DNA from: Voacanga thouarsii
Lineage: Eukaryota; Streptophyta; Magnoliopsida; Gentianales; Apocynaceae
Assembly (NCBI GenBank): GCA_026120185.1
Contig: JANUWF010001819.1
Coordinates: 186,001 to 250,000, forward strand
Length of the DNA: 64,000 bases
Reading direction: 5' to 3'
In this document: positions 23,411 to 34,990 of the stretch, piece by piece
Layout: each line of letters starts with the position of its first letter
Numbering within the stretch: the first letter of the stretch is position 1
Notes under the pieces: generated by a model
The model's input: the letters and a program-made list of their open reading frames with translations, nothing else
What the model was told of the DNA's origin: nothing
The model's database searches: none
Position numbers and translations under genes: made by a program

Positions 23411-23850
23411 GAAGGACAGTGAGACTGCCGCTTCAGGTATTTGTGTTATAGAAATTAATCTGTCTACTTCTGATTCATGGGTATTGGATACCGGTTGTGG
23501 ATCTCACATTTGTGTAAATGTGCAGGGTCTAAAAAGGAGTAGAGCATTGGCAAAAGGCAAGGTGGACCTACGAGTTGCGAATGGAGCAAAAGTTGCTGCA
23601 GTAGCTGTAGGAACTTTTGAATTAATTTTGCCTAGTGGGCTTGTTTTAGAACTGAATGGTTGTTTTTATATTCCTGCTATGAGTAGGAATATTATTTCAG
23701 TTTCTTGTTTGGATTTAGAAAGTTTTGAATTTGTTATTAGGAATAACATTTGCTCCATTAATAAAAACGGCATTTTTTTATGGAGATGCTTCATTATCAA
23801 ATGGGCTCTATATTCTCAATCTTCATGGATCTTCCAGTAAGTCTATCTAT
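23411..23850 (+). pseudogene. copia-1 aspartic protease domain
   Basis: In the frame 23265-23840, after the zinc knuckle, comes SDSWVLDTGCGSHICVN with the active-site Asp codon at 23487-23489 (DTG form of the copia DSGAS-type site). YIPAMSRNIISVSCL follows, the usual end of the protease block. The enzyme cuts the gag-pol polyprotein. A run of seven T near 23775 carries a frameshift, after which the reading continues in the frame beginning at 23725. Confidence 0.88.
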
Positions 23851-24560
23851 AATATTAATACTAAGAGATTGAAATCCAATGATTTAAATCAGACTTACTT
23901 CTGGCATTGTCGTTTGGGCCATATAAATGAGAAACACATAACAAGGCTTCATAATGATGGGCTTCTAAAATCGTTTGATTTAGAATCTTACGAAACGTGT
24001 GATTCTTGTTTATTAGGCAAAATGACTAAAGCGTCCTTTAAGAGACAAAATGAAAGGGCAACTGATTTATTAGGCCTAATACATACTGATGTATGTGGAC
24101 CAATGAATACACATGCTAGAAGAGGATTTTAGTACTTCATTACATTTACAGATGATTTCAACAGATATGGCTACGTGTATCTGATGAAACACAAATATGA
24201 ATCGTTCCAGAAATTCAAAAAATTTCAAAATGAAGTACAAAATCAGCTTGGTAAAAGTATTGAAACACTTCGATCAGATCGAGGTGGTGAATACTTTAGT
24301 CACGAGTTTGACGAGCATCTTAAAAATTGTGGAATTATATCCCAATTAACACCACCTGGAACACCTCAATGGAATTGTGTATCTGAATGGAGAAATCGGA
24401 CTTTATTAGATATGGTTCGATCAATGATGAGTCAAACTGATCTTCCAATCTCTTTTTGGGGTTATGCCCTAGAGACTGCAGGCATTTATACTAAATCGAG
24501 TTCCATCTAAATCGGTTCAGAAAACGCCATATGAGATATGGACTGGGAGATAACCTAGTT
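23851..24560 (+). pseudogene. copia-1 integrase domain
   Basis: The zinc region reads FWHCRLGHINEKHI then CDSCLLGKMTKASF, a complete HHCC set. The catalytic core keeps IHTDVCGPM (first Asp), the FTDDFNRYGYVYLMK block, SDRGGEYF (second Asp) and SEWRNRTLLDMVRSMM (catalytic Glu). A TAG stop at 24130 splits the core and a frameshift lies near 24490. The block order GAG-pre-integrase then integrase before RT is the Ty1/copia arrangement. Confidence 0.92.
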
Positions 24561-25990
24561 TGTTATTTCTGAAGATTTGGGATTGTGAAGTTTATGTAAA
24601 GCGTTTATTATCTGATAAACTTGCACCTAAATCGGATAAATGCTTATTTGTGGGGTATCCTAAAGAAACTAAAGGATATCAATTTTATCTCTCAAAAGAA
24701 AATAGAGTAATTATTGCTCAAAATGGATTCTTTCTTGAAAAGGAATTTATTTCCAAAAGAATCAGTGGGAGTAAAATACATCTTGATGAGATTCAAGAGC
24801 CACAATTAGTGCCTGAACCAAATAATAAACCTCGATTATATGGCTCACAAGTCCAAGATGAGCTTACTTCTATAGAACAAGGACCTCGAGGATCTGATAG
24901 GGTTCGTCAGCAACCTGAGAGATATGGATTCCTCATCACTGACGATCACAATATGGAGCTTATGGTTAATGATGAGCCCACTTCCTATCAAGAAGCCATT
25001 AAGAGTTCTGACTCTGGAAAATGGTTAGAGGCTATGAAGTCTGAGATGCAATCCATGTATGATAACCAAGTCTGGACTTTGGCTAATCCACCTAAAGGTT
25101 CAAAAACCATTGGGTGTAAGTGGGATTTCAAAAAGAAAACCTACATGGAGGGAAATATGCATACTTACAAAGCATGACTGGTAGCAAAAGGTTATAGAGA
25201 AACTCATGGTATAGACTATGATGAAACATTCTCACCAGTTGTAATGCTTAAATCTATTAGAATTCTTCTTATCATAGTAGCATATTATGATTATGAGATT
25301 TGACAGATGGATATCAAAACCGCGTTTCTTAATGGAAACTTACTCGAGGATGTCTACATGACACAATTTGAGGATTTTGGTGATCCTTTGAATTCTAATA
25401 AAATGTGCAAGCTTCAAAGATCCATTTATGGATTGAAGCAAGCATCTCGAAGCTGGAATCTTCGTTTTGATGAAGCAATTAAAGAATTTAACTTTATCAA
25501 AAATGAAGATGAGCCTTGTGTCTATAAGAAAACAAGTAGGAATGCAATAGTCTTTTTGGTACTTTATGTTGATGACATCTTACTCATTGGAAACGACATC
25601 CCAATTCTACAAAGTGTAAACACATGGTTGGGAAATTATTTTTCAATGAAAGACTTAGGTGAGACTGCCTATATTCTAGGTGTAAGGATCTATAGAGATA
25701 GATCTAGAAAGCTAATTAGACTAAGTCAAAGTGCATACGTTGACAAAGTACTGAAAAGCCAATGTCACATGGCATTAAGCTCTGCAAAACTCAAAGTCCT
25801 TCTACGAAGGATGATGAAGAGCGCATGAACAATATACCATACGCTTCCGCTATAGGGTCTATCATGTATGCCATGTTATGTACTCGACCCGATGTATCAT
25901 ATGCATTGAGCATGACGAGTAGGTTCCAGTTAAATCCTGGAGAGGCACACTGGACTGTTGTCAAGAACATACTAAAGTACTTAAGAAGAA
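24560..25990 (+). pseudogene. copia-1 linker and reverse transcriptase
   Basis: 24560-24900 is the linker after integrase (KCLFVGYPKETKGYQFY, then a Pro/Glu-rich spacer). The RT begins near 24960: SYQEAIKSSDSGKWLEAMKS, NQVWTL, GCKWDFKKK. TGA stops follow at 25174 and 25301, then MDIKTAFLNGNLLEDVYMTQ, SIYGLKQASRSWNLRFDE and the active site YVDDILLIGND (codons 25565-25576). A frameshift near 25755 moves the frame to that of 25762-26190 (PYASAIGSIMYAMLCTRPD). It is a recognisable Ty1/copia RT that cannot be translated whole. Confidence 0.93.
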
Positions 25991-26523
25991 CTAAAAATAT
26001 GTTCTTAGTTTATGGAGGACAAGAAGGCGAGCTAGTTGTAAATGGTTACACTGATGCTAGTTTTCAGTCTGACATAGATGTTTACAGATCGCAATCAGGT
26101 TTTCTATTTTGTTTGAATAGAGGTGCTGTAAGCTGGAAAGTTCAAAGCAAGACACCATGGCCGATTCTATTACAGAAACTGAGTATGTAGCTGCCTCAGC
26201 TGTAGCTAAAGAAGCAGTTTGAATTAAAAAGTTCATTACAGAACTAGATGTAGTTCGTAGTATTGTGAACCCAGTAGCTCTCTATTGTGACAACAATGGA
26301 GCTATTGCACAAGCTAAAGAACCAAGATCACATCAGCGATCCAAACATATACTTAGACGTTTTCATCGTATTCGAGAAATTGCTGATAGAGGAGATGTCA
26401 AAGTATGCAAGGTATCAACTGATGACAATGTTGCAAATCCACTGACAAAGACTTTCCCATCATCTAAACATGATAGTCATACTAGATCAATGGGATTACG
26501 ACTTATGCCAAATTGGTCTTAGT
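25990..26523 (+). pseudogene. copia-1 RNase H domain
   Basis: GYTDASFQSDIDVYRSQSGF carries the first catalytic Asp (codon 26053-26055). After a frameshift near 26145 comes the ETEYVAAS block in a third frame, then VALYCDNNGAI (Asp) and HILRRFHRIREI in the frame 26265-26522, ending with the native TAG. The C-terminus lies directly before the PPT. Confidence 0.9.
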
Positions 26524-26524
26524 G

Positions 26525-26536
26525 CAAGTGGGAGAC
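26525..26536 (+). other. copia-1 polypurine tract
   Basis: CAAGTGGGAGAC immediately before the 3' LTR; standard copia plus-strand primer site. Confidence 0.9.
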
Positions 26537-28059
26537 TATTACGGATATGCCCTAGAGTCAATTTGTACTTATACTATTGTCATTATATTTTATATAATAA
26601 TATGAGGTTTTTCTTTCTATGAATAGTATATTTTATTTTGTGGTCATCAAGTACGTGACTTGATAGTAAAACCCTACAATGAATACAATGACTATTCTAA
26701 AATTGTCCCTGATCGATTATTATTATTGGAACAATAATAAATTAAGATTAGTATGTTTGTAACTTGATGGCAATGTTTTACTGGTCATAGATATTTGTGA
26801 TATCGAGTCAAAACATAAATAAATGTTAGAAAACATTGTATTGGACATGACCCACTGTGAGTGTACTTCATGGAACATATCATAAGTACTTTCTAGCCAT
26901 AATGATATTAAAAGTCCTTCGACCTAAATTCATCATAGTTTCCTACTTCATAAATTCTATATTTTGACGTTGTCTAAAGTTGTCTTTAATCAGATAATAA
27001 ATTAGACTACTGTTGGATATAGAATATATCAATGAGAGGAATATGAATGATAGTGAAGGAATTTGTCCCTCTCAATTATGGGAGAGATATCCATGGGCCC
27101 CTTAATAAGTTAGACTGTTAAAATACATTCCCGTGCTCAAATATATCAATGTAAGATATTTGTATCATTTGTTTGAACAGTCTACTATGAAATCAAGAAA
27201 TAATTGATTAAGCTTAATAAGGATGACATGCTCCGTGCCTTATGCTTAATCTGGATATCATGTGACAAAATGACTAAATATAAAATTATAGTTTGGTTCA
27301 AAGAGATCATCGATCTTCATTTAACCTGGATAGTTATAATATTTTGCTAGAAACCGCTTATAACTTGTGCGCCATTTAAATATGATTTGGGCACACTGCC
27401 AGTGTTAAATGAACCTATAGGGTCACACACTAAGCGGACTTGTTAGGTTATTTTTCTGGTAACCAAATTTGATGAATTTGGAAATATGTCTAAGTTAATC
27501 GAACTTAGAAAATTTACTAGATACAATGAATTTAGAAATATGTCCACATTCGATATATCTAGATAATGTCCAGATTATAAGAATCTGAATCGGTAAATTA
27601 ATTATTTAAATAACCGAGATAATGGCAGAATCTTATCATATCAGTTTTAATTTAATTTGAATTTAAATTAAAATATGATAAGATATTATTAGGGTTGGAC
27701 TCTAAGAGGTTCGGAGGTTTTTTAAGAAAACCCTAGCCGTCTTTTCAAGGGTCTAATTCTGTTGAGAACATTCGTGCCATTCTCTACCAGAAAAAAAAAA
27801 ACCCTTTCAAACCCTAGGCTCTAGCACTCCCTGGGTAACGAGTGAGTTCGCGGTGTGTATTCGATAGAGGACGTTCGCGCACTGCAGCGTCTGGTGATCA
27901 TTCGAGTTGCACGTGCAGCAGCACCATCGAAATCGAAGGATATCGACTTCACCAACCAGAGGTAATTCTGCAAACCTACGATCGTTTTAATTATTTACTT
28001 GGATCCTTGGAACGAATTTGTGGATGTTTTTCGCGTTTAAGAGTCCACGAATCTTAACA
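26537..28059 (+). mobile_element. copia-1 3' LTR
   Basis: 1,523 bp. Its first bases are TATTACGGATATGCC, where TG has mutated to TA. It ends CACGAATCTTAACA and matches 19670-21189 throughout. Both LTRs share a small open frame (20972 and 27842) in the R/U5 area, which I regard as chance. Confidence 0.95.
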
Positions 28060-28064
28060 TATTT

Positions 28065-28653
28065 AACTTTGCTAAGTAAAGTATAGAAACTCTGTTGCAA
28101 GAGTCCATCTTAACTAACTAGAGTAATACACCTAACATACAAGGATATTGATTTCATAAAAAGAATTTCACCCAACATATATCAGAGTATAAAACCATAG
28201 CTTCGCTAGACCACCAACTTATACTCAAGTATGAAGGTATCCGCCCACGCAGTAGTAGTAATATTCTAGTCTTTGTAATTATAGTACTTTAAAAGAGACC
28301 ACTACTACATGTCCAATTCTACGTATTCGAAATACGCTTATGCTAGTGATGTGAGTGAACTACTTGTTGATTCAAGGTAAACCATTCCTCATTAGAAATT
28401 ATGGTATAATAGTCTTACCTTGATGAAATGCTCAGTTCCATCAAATGACTAGGAACTCAATTTTACTTGTATTACAAGTACCCATGGTCTATTCCTTACT
28501 GTGAAGAACAACCCAATACATAAACCATTACTTGTCATACTTGGACCTTTAAATGTGCAATAATATAATAAGCAAACTAAATTGAATAAATAAATATTTT
28601 ATTGCAATATATTTACACAAAATAAATAGTCTTTAAGGGCATAATTTCCAACA
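28065..28653 (-). mobile_element. copia-2 5' LTR, second part
   Basis: Continuation of 18468-19669 after the copia-1 insertion. It ends AATTTCCAACA at 28653, the mirror of the minus-strand start TGTTGGAAATTATGCCC. CAGAC (28654-28658) follows as the target duplication shared with TAGAC at 11085-11089. Confidence 0.93.
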
Positions 28654-28658
28654 CAGAC

Positions 28659-29103
28659 CACCTTCTTACACTCAAGTCTTAGAGTACTCGTCCATGTAGT
28701 AGCTGTAATAAACCAATCTTTCTTTATTTTAGTTCTTTTATAAAAATTATTATCACGCGGTCCAATTCTACGTATTCCAAATACGCTTACACTATTGACG
28801 TGAGTGGACTACTCACTGATTAAATGTAACCATCCCCCATTTAAAAACCATAGTATAATGATCTAAACCTTGTTGAAATGCCCAGTTTTATCAATTGATC
28901 AAGAATATTTTTTTACTTATGTGTTAGTAGCACATAATCTATACATTACTGTGAAAACACGGCTCAATCACGTACATTACTTACTAGCACATTTACATCT
29001 TAATGTGCAATATATGTAAACAAAACAACCATTAACGAATACATATTTTATTAATTTCTAAAAAACTGAAATACATAGTACATTTTGGGCATACATTCAA
29101 ACA
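28659..29103 (-). mobile_element. copia-3 3' LTR, second part
   Basis: Resumes the LTR left at 11089. The intact LTR reads ..CCAGACCACCAACTTACACTC at about 47322, which bridges the two pieces here. It ends ACATTCAAACA at 29103; the minus-strand LTR start is TGTTTGAATGTATGCCC. Confidence 0.9.
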
Positions 29104-29391
29104 ATATCCCACTTACACCAAATGGACTATAATAGTCCATATGTGCCTACCGCTATGATATCTAAGTGTCTTCGAAATAACTTCTCTGTCAAATGATTGG
29201 TAAATGGGTCTGCTAGATTATTTCTTGAGAAAATCTAGTCAACCACTATCCCCGTTTCTAGAAAAACTCCTAGATCAAGTGATACTTCCTCTGATGTGCT
29301 TGCCCTTCCTCTGGTTTCTTAGCTCCTTATATTGTGACACAATTCCAGTCTTGTCACAATATATTATTATAGCCTAGTCCATCTGTGGTAC
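29104..29391 (-). pseudogene. copia-3 PPT and RNase H C-terminus
   Basis: ATATCCCACTTACACC after the LTR is the PPT (minus strand GGTGTAAGTGGGATAT). The next 270 bases are clearly similar to 12900-13165 of copia-2 (for example 'tcaaatgattggtaaatgggtctgctagatta' in place of 'tcaaaggcttggtaaaaggatccaccagatta'), the C-terminal end of RNase H. The frame is cut at 29391 by the Athila-like insertion and continues at 40507. Confidence 0.85.
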
Positions 29392-29611
29392 TGATGCAGA
29401 AATTTTGGGTGTATAAAAATTATCAAATTTATATACATCCCTTAGTTAAGTTTTAATTAAACATTAATCCCAAAATACACATACAAACAAGTATACTCAT
29501 CGCAAGAATAGTATAGGGAATTACCGACCCAAATAAAGTGAGAAAAGAATAAAAAGAAATATAAAAAAATATATACAACTCAATGATATATGAATATGTA
29601 ATTTAGACAAG
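29392..29611 (-). mobile_element. Athila-like 3' LTR remnant
   Basis: TGATGCAGAAATTTTGGGTG onward matches the start of the 38965 LTR for about 220 bp, with a gap where 38965 has about 60 more bases. The match stops inside AGACAA at 29606-29611, where a foreign gypsy LTR takes over. Confidence 0.85.
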
Positions 29612-31824
29612 GGGTCTTTATAACTAGGACACACAACAAAAATTTAAAAAATTCTTTCAAATTAAAACTTATTACAACCCAAAAATTCAAGAACAAATCC
29701 GAAATAAAAAAAAAATTGTTCACTCTTAACTCCCAAAGCATTACATAAAATAAATAACAAAATATCTTCCAAGCAGGCAATTATTAGCTACTTATCCTCA
29801 CAGTAGGATCGGCCTGAAATCATGGTAAAAAGGCTGATGAGATAAAAATCTCAGTAAGTCCGCGTGTGCTTGGAGTGTTCAATGAAAACAATTCATGTAT
29901 GCAAGAACTTCATAAGAAAAAAGTACTGGCAAGCAATAAACAATATTCAAAATCAAGAGTGGCGTTTTGGCTTTTCCAATCATACATGTACAATAAAATC
30001 AATCACTCAAAAGAGCGGCCATGGGTTACCACACGTTGGGCCCATAACCGTACAACGGTCAGAATGCCACACTTTGTATAGACTGACAAAAAAGTAGGTA
30101 ATCGGCCTATCGGGTAAGATACTCTTCCTTCTCTACACCCAAACAAAACCGGTTGTCCATTCCAACAACACACAGTCCATATGACTGAAACTTGCTAGCT
30201 TGGACCGGCATGACTAAGTAGTACAGACGTTTCTCTAAGTTGAGTTCATCTTCTGGAGGTGGCCTCCTACCAGAAGACTCCCTATTGCTCTTCAAAACTA
30301 GTACTACTAGCCTACCCTTATTGAGTACTCAACGATGATTGTCCCACTTGTGGAAAAGTTGGTAAAACATAGCTTTACTTGAAAACGGCAATCAAGGGTT
30401 TCTAAATTCCTTGTCAAAATTAGTTTTAGAAACAGTTTGGTGTTTGAGTAAAACTACTTGTTGATTTTCAAATAATTGGTTTGACTGAAACAAGAAAGGA
30501 AACAGTCCTTAATTGCGTTTACCAAATCAGTGTTCACATACTTCGTGTTTAGCTTGCCATGGTAACCTTTTACAACAAAACAAGTTTTATGCAGGAGCTT
30601 ACCTGATCCTTTACTCGAGATAAATTAAAGATCTCCAAAAGCTGACCTAACCTCGCATGGGGTAAACATAAGCCAAAATTAAACTCAAGCCAAATTTTGC
30701 TTTCATAAATAATCCTAACTCCGCTTACTACAATCATGACCCTAGTATTCCAGACTTTAAGACTAGATAATCAAAAAGGATTTTATAAAATAAATTTAGC
30801 TTGATAATAAAATAACTAGGGTTTGTGAAATAGTTACTAATAAGTTGTAGGTTTAAATCTTGTTATAAATAAACTATGGTTCATTTGATAAATGGTCCTA
30901 GGTCCTTGATGATATTATTTAAATAAATAATCATTAATAATTAATAATAAGTAAATCTTAATATGTTTTGATTAAAAGATAAAAATAAATTTTATGAATA
31001 TATGACTTACAAGATTAATATTTTACCTATCATGATTATTTATATAAAAGGTTTTATTTAATGTTATTATTATATATCATATTTTTATATTTTAATTTTA
31101 ATAAAAGATATCATTTATTTGGTTAAAATATCATCATTTCATATAACAATCCAAAATCACATTTTCCTAGGGTTTTCAAAATCTCTAGAAGAAAATATAG
31201 TATTAACTTTTATTAATGAAATAAAATTGGCTAACTTAAATAGATTAGGAACAATAAGGTCATAATCATAATTCCTATTGCTAACCATAATCATGAACAT
31301 ATACTCTACACCAATCAACAAACCATCCAAATCATGAATAAAAGCATATATCCAAATCTACCAACACATGGTCCAAACTCCACTAAACATGATCATATTC
31401 ATGGCTTCAATCAAGAATACATGAACATAAAACTCTATTCACCTAAGGTGACATAATATCTATTATGCTTAATCATTCATACTACTCGTGACATGAAGAC
31501 ATGTAACAAACCTTAAATCATCATAAAATTCAACCAAGACAAGTCATCCTCATGCATCAATCCCAACTCCATTATATAAACACATTCATTCTCATACTTC
31601 AATCCCAACTCCATTATATATACGCATACTCAATTTCCAAACATAATCCATCCTTCTCCAACAACATCCAAAAGACATAAATCTTGAATTTAAAGAGAAG
31701 ATTGAAGAGGCTTATTTGAATGGTGACTACCTTGAAGAAGTTTCAAAAGAATCCTCACGCTTGGAAAGTTTGATCCGTCCAAGGAAGAAGAAGAAAAATG
31801 GCCATGGTTGGAGTAACCATTCGG

Positions 31825-31828
<4 letters not shown>

Positions 31829-31861
<33 letters not shown>
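31829..31861. repeat. (GA)n microsatellite
   Basis: Uninterrupted GA dinucleotide run; it accounts for the RE/LS-repeat open frames on both strands here. Confidence 0.95.
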
Positions 31862-31864
<3 letters not shown>

Positions 31865-33436
31865 ATTAGTATATTCATTAAGGTCGAAGATGAAAGGAGA
31901 TGGAGATAATCGACCATGTTTACCTTGAGAGTGTTCTTGAGTCTTCAAGAAAATTCTGATTTTTTATCCGAAAGTGGAACTTTGATTTCAAAGTTTGATG
32001 TTATAAATTGCCGAAATAGATTCAGGAGAATGAGTAGGTATGATCTGGAGTTTTTGGAGAAGATTTGAGAGGTTTAGAGTGGTCCTAGGCGAGGAGAATG
32101 GTGGTGTGTGTTCTTGGTGTTCTTGGAGATTTGGAGAGAATGGAGAATATGGAGGAAGGCTGGCCGAAATTTTGCTTGGAAAAGGTGGCCGAATGGATTG
32201 GAGAATTCTGGTAATTGGATTTTCAGATTTGGGAAAAGAAGGAAAGCTGGTTGTTTGAAATTCAAAAAGAATAATTTAGGGAGTGAATTATGGTAGCAAG
32301 TATGGTAAGAATTTCTTGGTTAAAGGAGATCTTTTGTGAGCTTCAATGGCCGACTAGTTTGGCTGGAATGTTGCTGAGATGAATGATGTTTGAATGAGCT
32401 TTAGGGTGGTCGAATTATGGAGTGTAAGGGTGAGGAAATTTTCTGGATAGTTGAGGCTTAATCCATGGAAGTTTGATGAAATAATTTGCTGGAATTTTGG
32501 ACTCCAATTGAAGGCTTGATTGCAGCAATTGATGGAGTGATTTGAGGGGTAGCCATGGAGCTCTTTTCGTGCAGAACAATGGTGAAGATGATGAAGTTCA
32601 ATTCATGGCTGACCAAGATGGGTTTTACAGAAAGATGGAGTGACTTGCTGGAATTTCTGGTTAGTCTTTCGTATGACTTGCTGGAATTTCTATGCAGATT
32701 TTTCTACAATGCTTTAGCCAACTTGTAGAAGGTTTGAAGTGGTATTGGAGGGTCCTTTAAGGTTGGTTTCCAACCTTTTTTATGGAGGGAAGACAGGGTT
32801 AAATTGCTGGTTTGAAAGCTGGAGGAACAGCTTGGTTTTTCGGACTGCTATGCTGCGAAAACTGTCCAGGAATTTTTCTGGTTTGCACAGCTTTTGTGCA
32901 GTTCGATTTTAGCTAGAGTTTTCAGTCTTCAAGTTGAGTGAAATGGTTATTTTCCTAGCAGTATTTGAGAGGAAAATATGGCTGAAGATTTCGACAATTG
33001 GACTGATCAAGAAGCTGGAAAAATTTCCAAATTACTACATGAAGAAGATGAATACCTATAGGTTGGAGTTTGAAGGTTTAACCATGGAGTTTAATTTTCT
33101 TGAGAACCTTCTATAACTCTTCCCCATTTTCAGATAAAATCCCATCCTCCAAGAGGCATTTTCGAAGCTTCACAATCACAGAACCTTGCTGGAATTTTTT
33201 GGAAATAAAAATGACTTAGATAATTGAGTAAATTAATTGATTAAGAATTAAAGTAAGGTAGAGAACAAAAAGGATATGAATCCTTTAGAAATTTTTGTAG
33301 GGCACAAGAGTAGGATTAGGACATTCCTTTCATGTCTCCCCTAAGATAACACTCCTACTCCTCCCTAAGGCATGTAAGGGCCAAAATTAGCCTACCTATC
33401 AAAAATAAAATTTAATCATGCTAAAACTCAAATGAT

Positions 33437-33491
33437 GGAATTTGAACTCAAGACCTCAAGGATTTATTCCAAAGCACTAACCACTAAAGCA
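33437..33491 (-). other. tRNA-like A/B boxes (SINE or tRNA relic)
   Basis: The minus strand reads TGCTTTAGTGG (33491-33481, A-box type) and GAGTTCAAATTCC (33449-33437, B-box type) with about 31 bases between. No full cloverleaf is evident and no poly(A) tail was found, so this is a relic or a chance composite. Confidence 0.4.
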
Positions 33492-33755
33492 CAACAACTC
33501 TTGTTCTTATTTTCTCTCCCAAATATTTTTCTTATTTAACCCTCAAGCTATCTCCCTATTTCCACCTCAAGCAAAATTATCATTTTACCATTTCTACTCA
33601 ATAAGCACAATTAAGCCTTCTAATCTACAAATCATAAATCCAAAGCATATAAAATCATACAAAAATATATTTATACATGCAAGAAAATATGATGTGCATC
33701 CCGACCCCCCCCCCCCTTACTCTAAGGTTGGTTTTAATTGGGGTTTCACATATAC

Positions 33756-34990
33756 TTTAGTCTAAGAAACTTATTTCACTCTTCAAGTATAAATATAGAT
33801 AACATAAATCAAATAAGTTAAGCCATATGTCAACTTAAGCATTATAAATCCAAAAACTGCACAACTTAAGTCATGATGCAAGGAAATCACTCCACTCTTT
33901 TTTTCCCTATTTTTTTTTTTTCAATGACTTTGGGAATTGATACCCTCAAGTGCATGGATTTCTCTTCACACACCGTATTGGTCCCCTTTTAGGCATTACT
34001 CATCATTTTTTCAACAATATTCCTTTCTTTTGCTCTTGGGATTTCATAGCCTCAAAGAAGTGAATTTCTCTTCATTATCCGTATTAGCCTCCATATCAAG
34101 CAAAAATATATATATATTTTTTCTCATCTTCAAAGAGAAAATAACAACTCATTTTTTCAATCTTCACCTCAAGAATTTTTCCCAATTTTTCCACAAATTT
34201 TTCTCTCAAAGATCTTTTATCAACTCACATTTCTTATCACAACTCAAAGCTAAGCAAAATTTAAACTCATAATATAAGGGTTAGCCAATAAACTTTACTC
34301 ATATTCATCATATTTTTCATATTCAAACTAGAGAAGTCAAATAACATGCAAACACTAATGCATAAACAAGATTAATCAAAATTCTCAAGGTTTGAAAAAT
34401 ATCCTATCCAACAAAATCAATTTCATCAAAATCCACCTAATGAATGACAAAACTCATATCCAAGTAAGAAAAAGAATTATAACCTTGCTTAACAATGAAA
34501 ACCACTGAATTTTTTGAAAAATTTTCACAAATATGATATGGATAAACACTTCTTCAACCATTCTTCCCCCCCCCGCCCTACTTAAACTAGACATTGTTCT
34601 CAATGGCCAAAGATATAACAATAACAGTACAACCAAGAAGACCAAAATTAATAAAGAAGAAGAAGAAAGTGAAGAAGATACTTCCATTACATCGTAGTGC
34701 CATCAGGTTTGAATCCACCACAAGGAAGGGTTACAAGAAAATTCAAAAAAGTACCTAATTAAAAAGAAACAAAACAAAGAGAAACATAAATCTAGAAAAA
34801 GAAAGCGAAGAGAAAAGAAAAGAAAAGATACCTAAAAGCTAGTAAAGGTAATTAAAAGTCAAAAGAAAAGAAATAACAGAAAAAAAAAATATAAGAGAGT
34901 AAGTTAAGAGGCATCCTTGTCATCATCATCAGCAACGCAACTGGAAGATGCACAAAAAATTATTGGATCAATATGGCCAACTTTTGATCT
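33756..34990 (-). other. Athila-like internal region, 3' part
   Basis: AT-rich, non-coding. On the minus strand, 34620-34560 reads a 'CATTGAGAACAATG' hairpin-like segment, then TTTAAGTAGGGCGGGGG. This is a landmark seen after the coding part of Athila-type elements, and the 47800 region has a counterpart. The 33937-34272 and 34454-34687 open frames show no known domain. Confidence 0.5.

Larger units (their letters stand above)
29612..33755 (-). mobile_element. Gypsy LTR (about 4.1 kb) fused to Athila LTR
   Basis: The right end GGGGTTTCACA at 33755 is on the minus strand an LTR start (TGTGAAACCCC). The left part shares 'agacaaggggtctttat' with the gypsy LTR at 3808-3826 and the 'ctcagtaagtcc' landmark with about 4040. 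The length suits that LTR class. The true left end is missing. Contents: a (GA)n run at 31829-31861, a 42-bp duplication at 31559-31642, a poly(C) run near 33703-33716 and a tRNA-like box pair at 33437-33491. The open frames here (29864-30097, 31690-31948, 32040-32296 and others) overlap one another and carry no known motif. Confidence 0.65.

Noticed and set aside
31690..31948. Open frames with LS or RE repeats
   Set aside because: They are translations of the (GA)n microsatellite.
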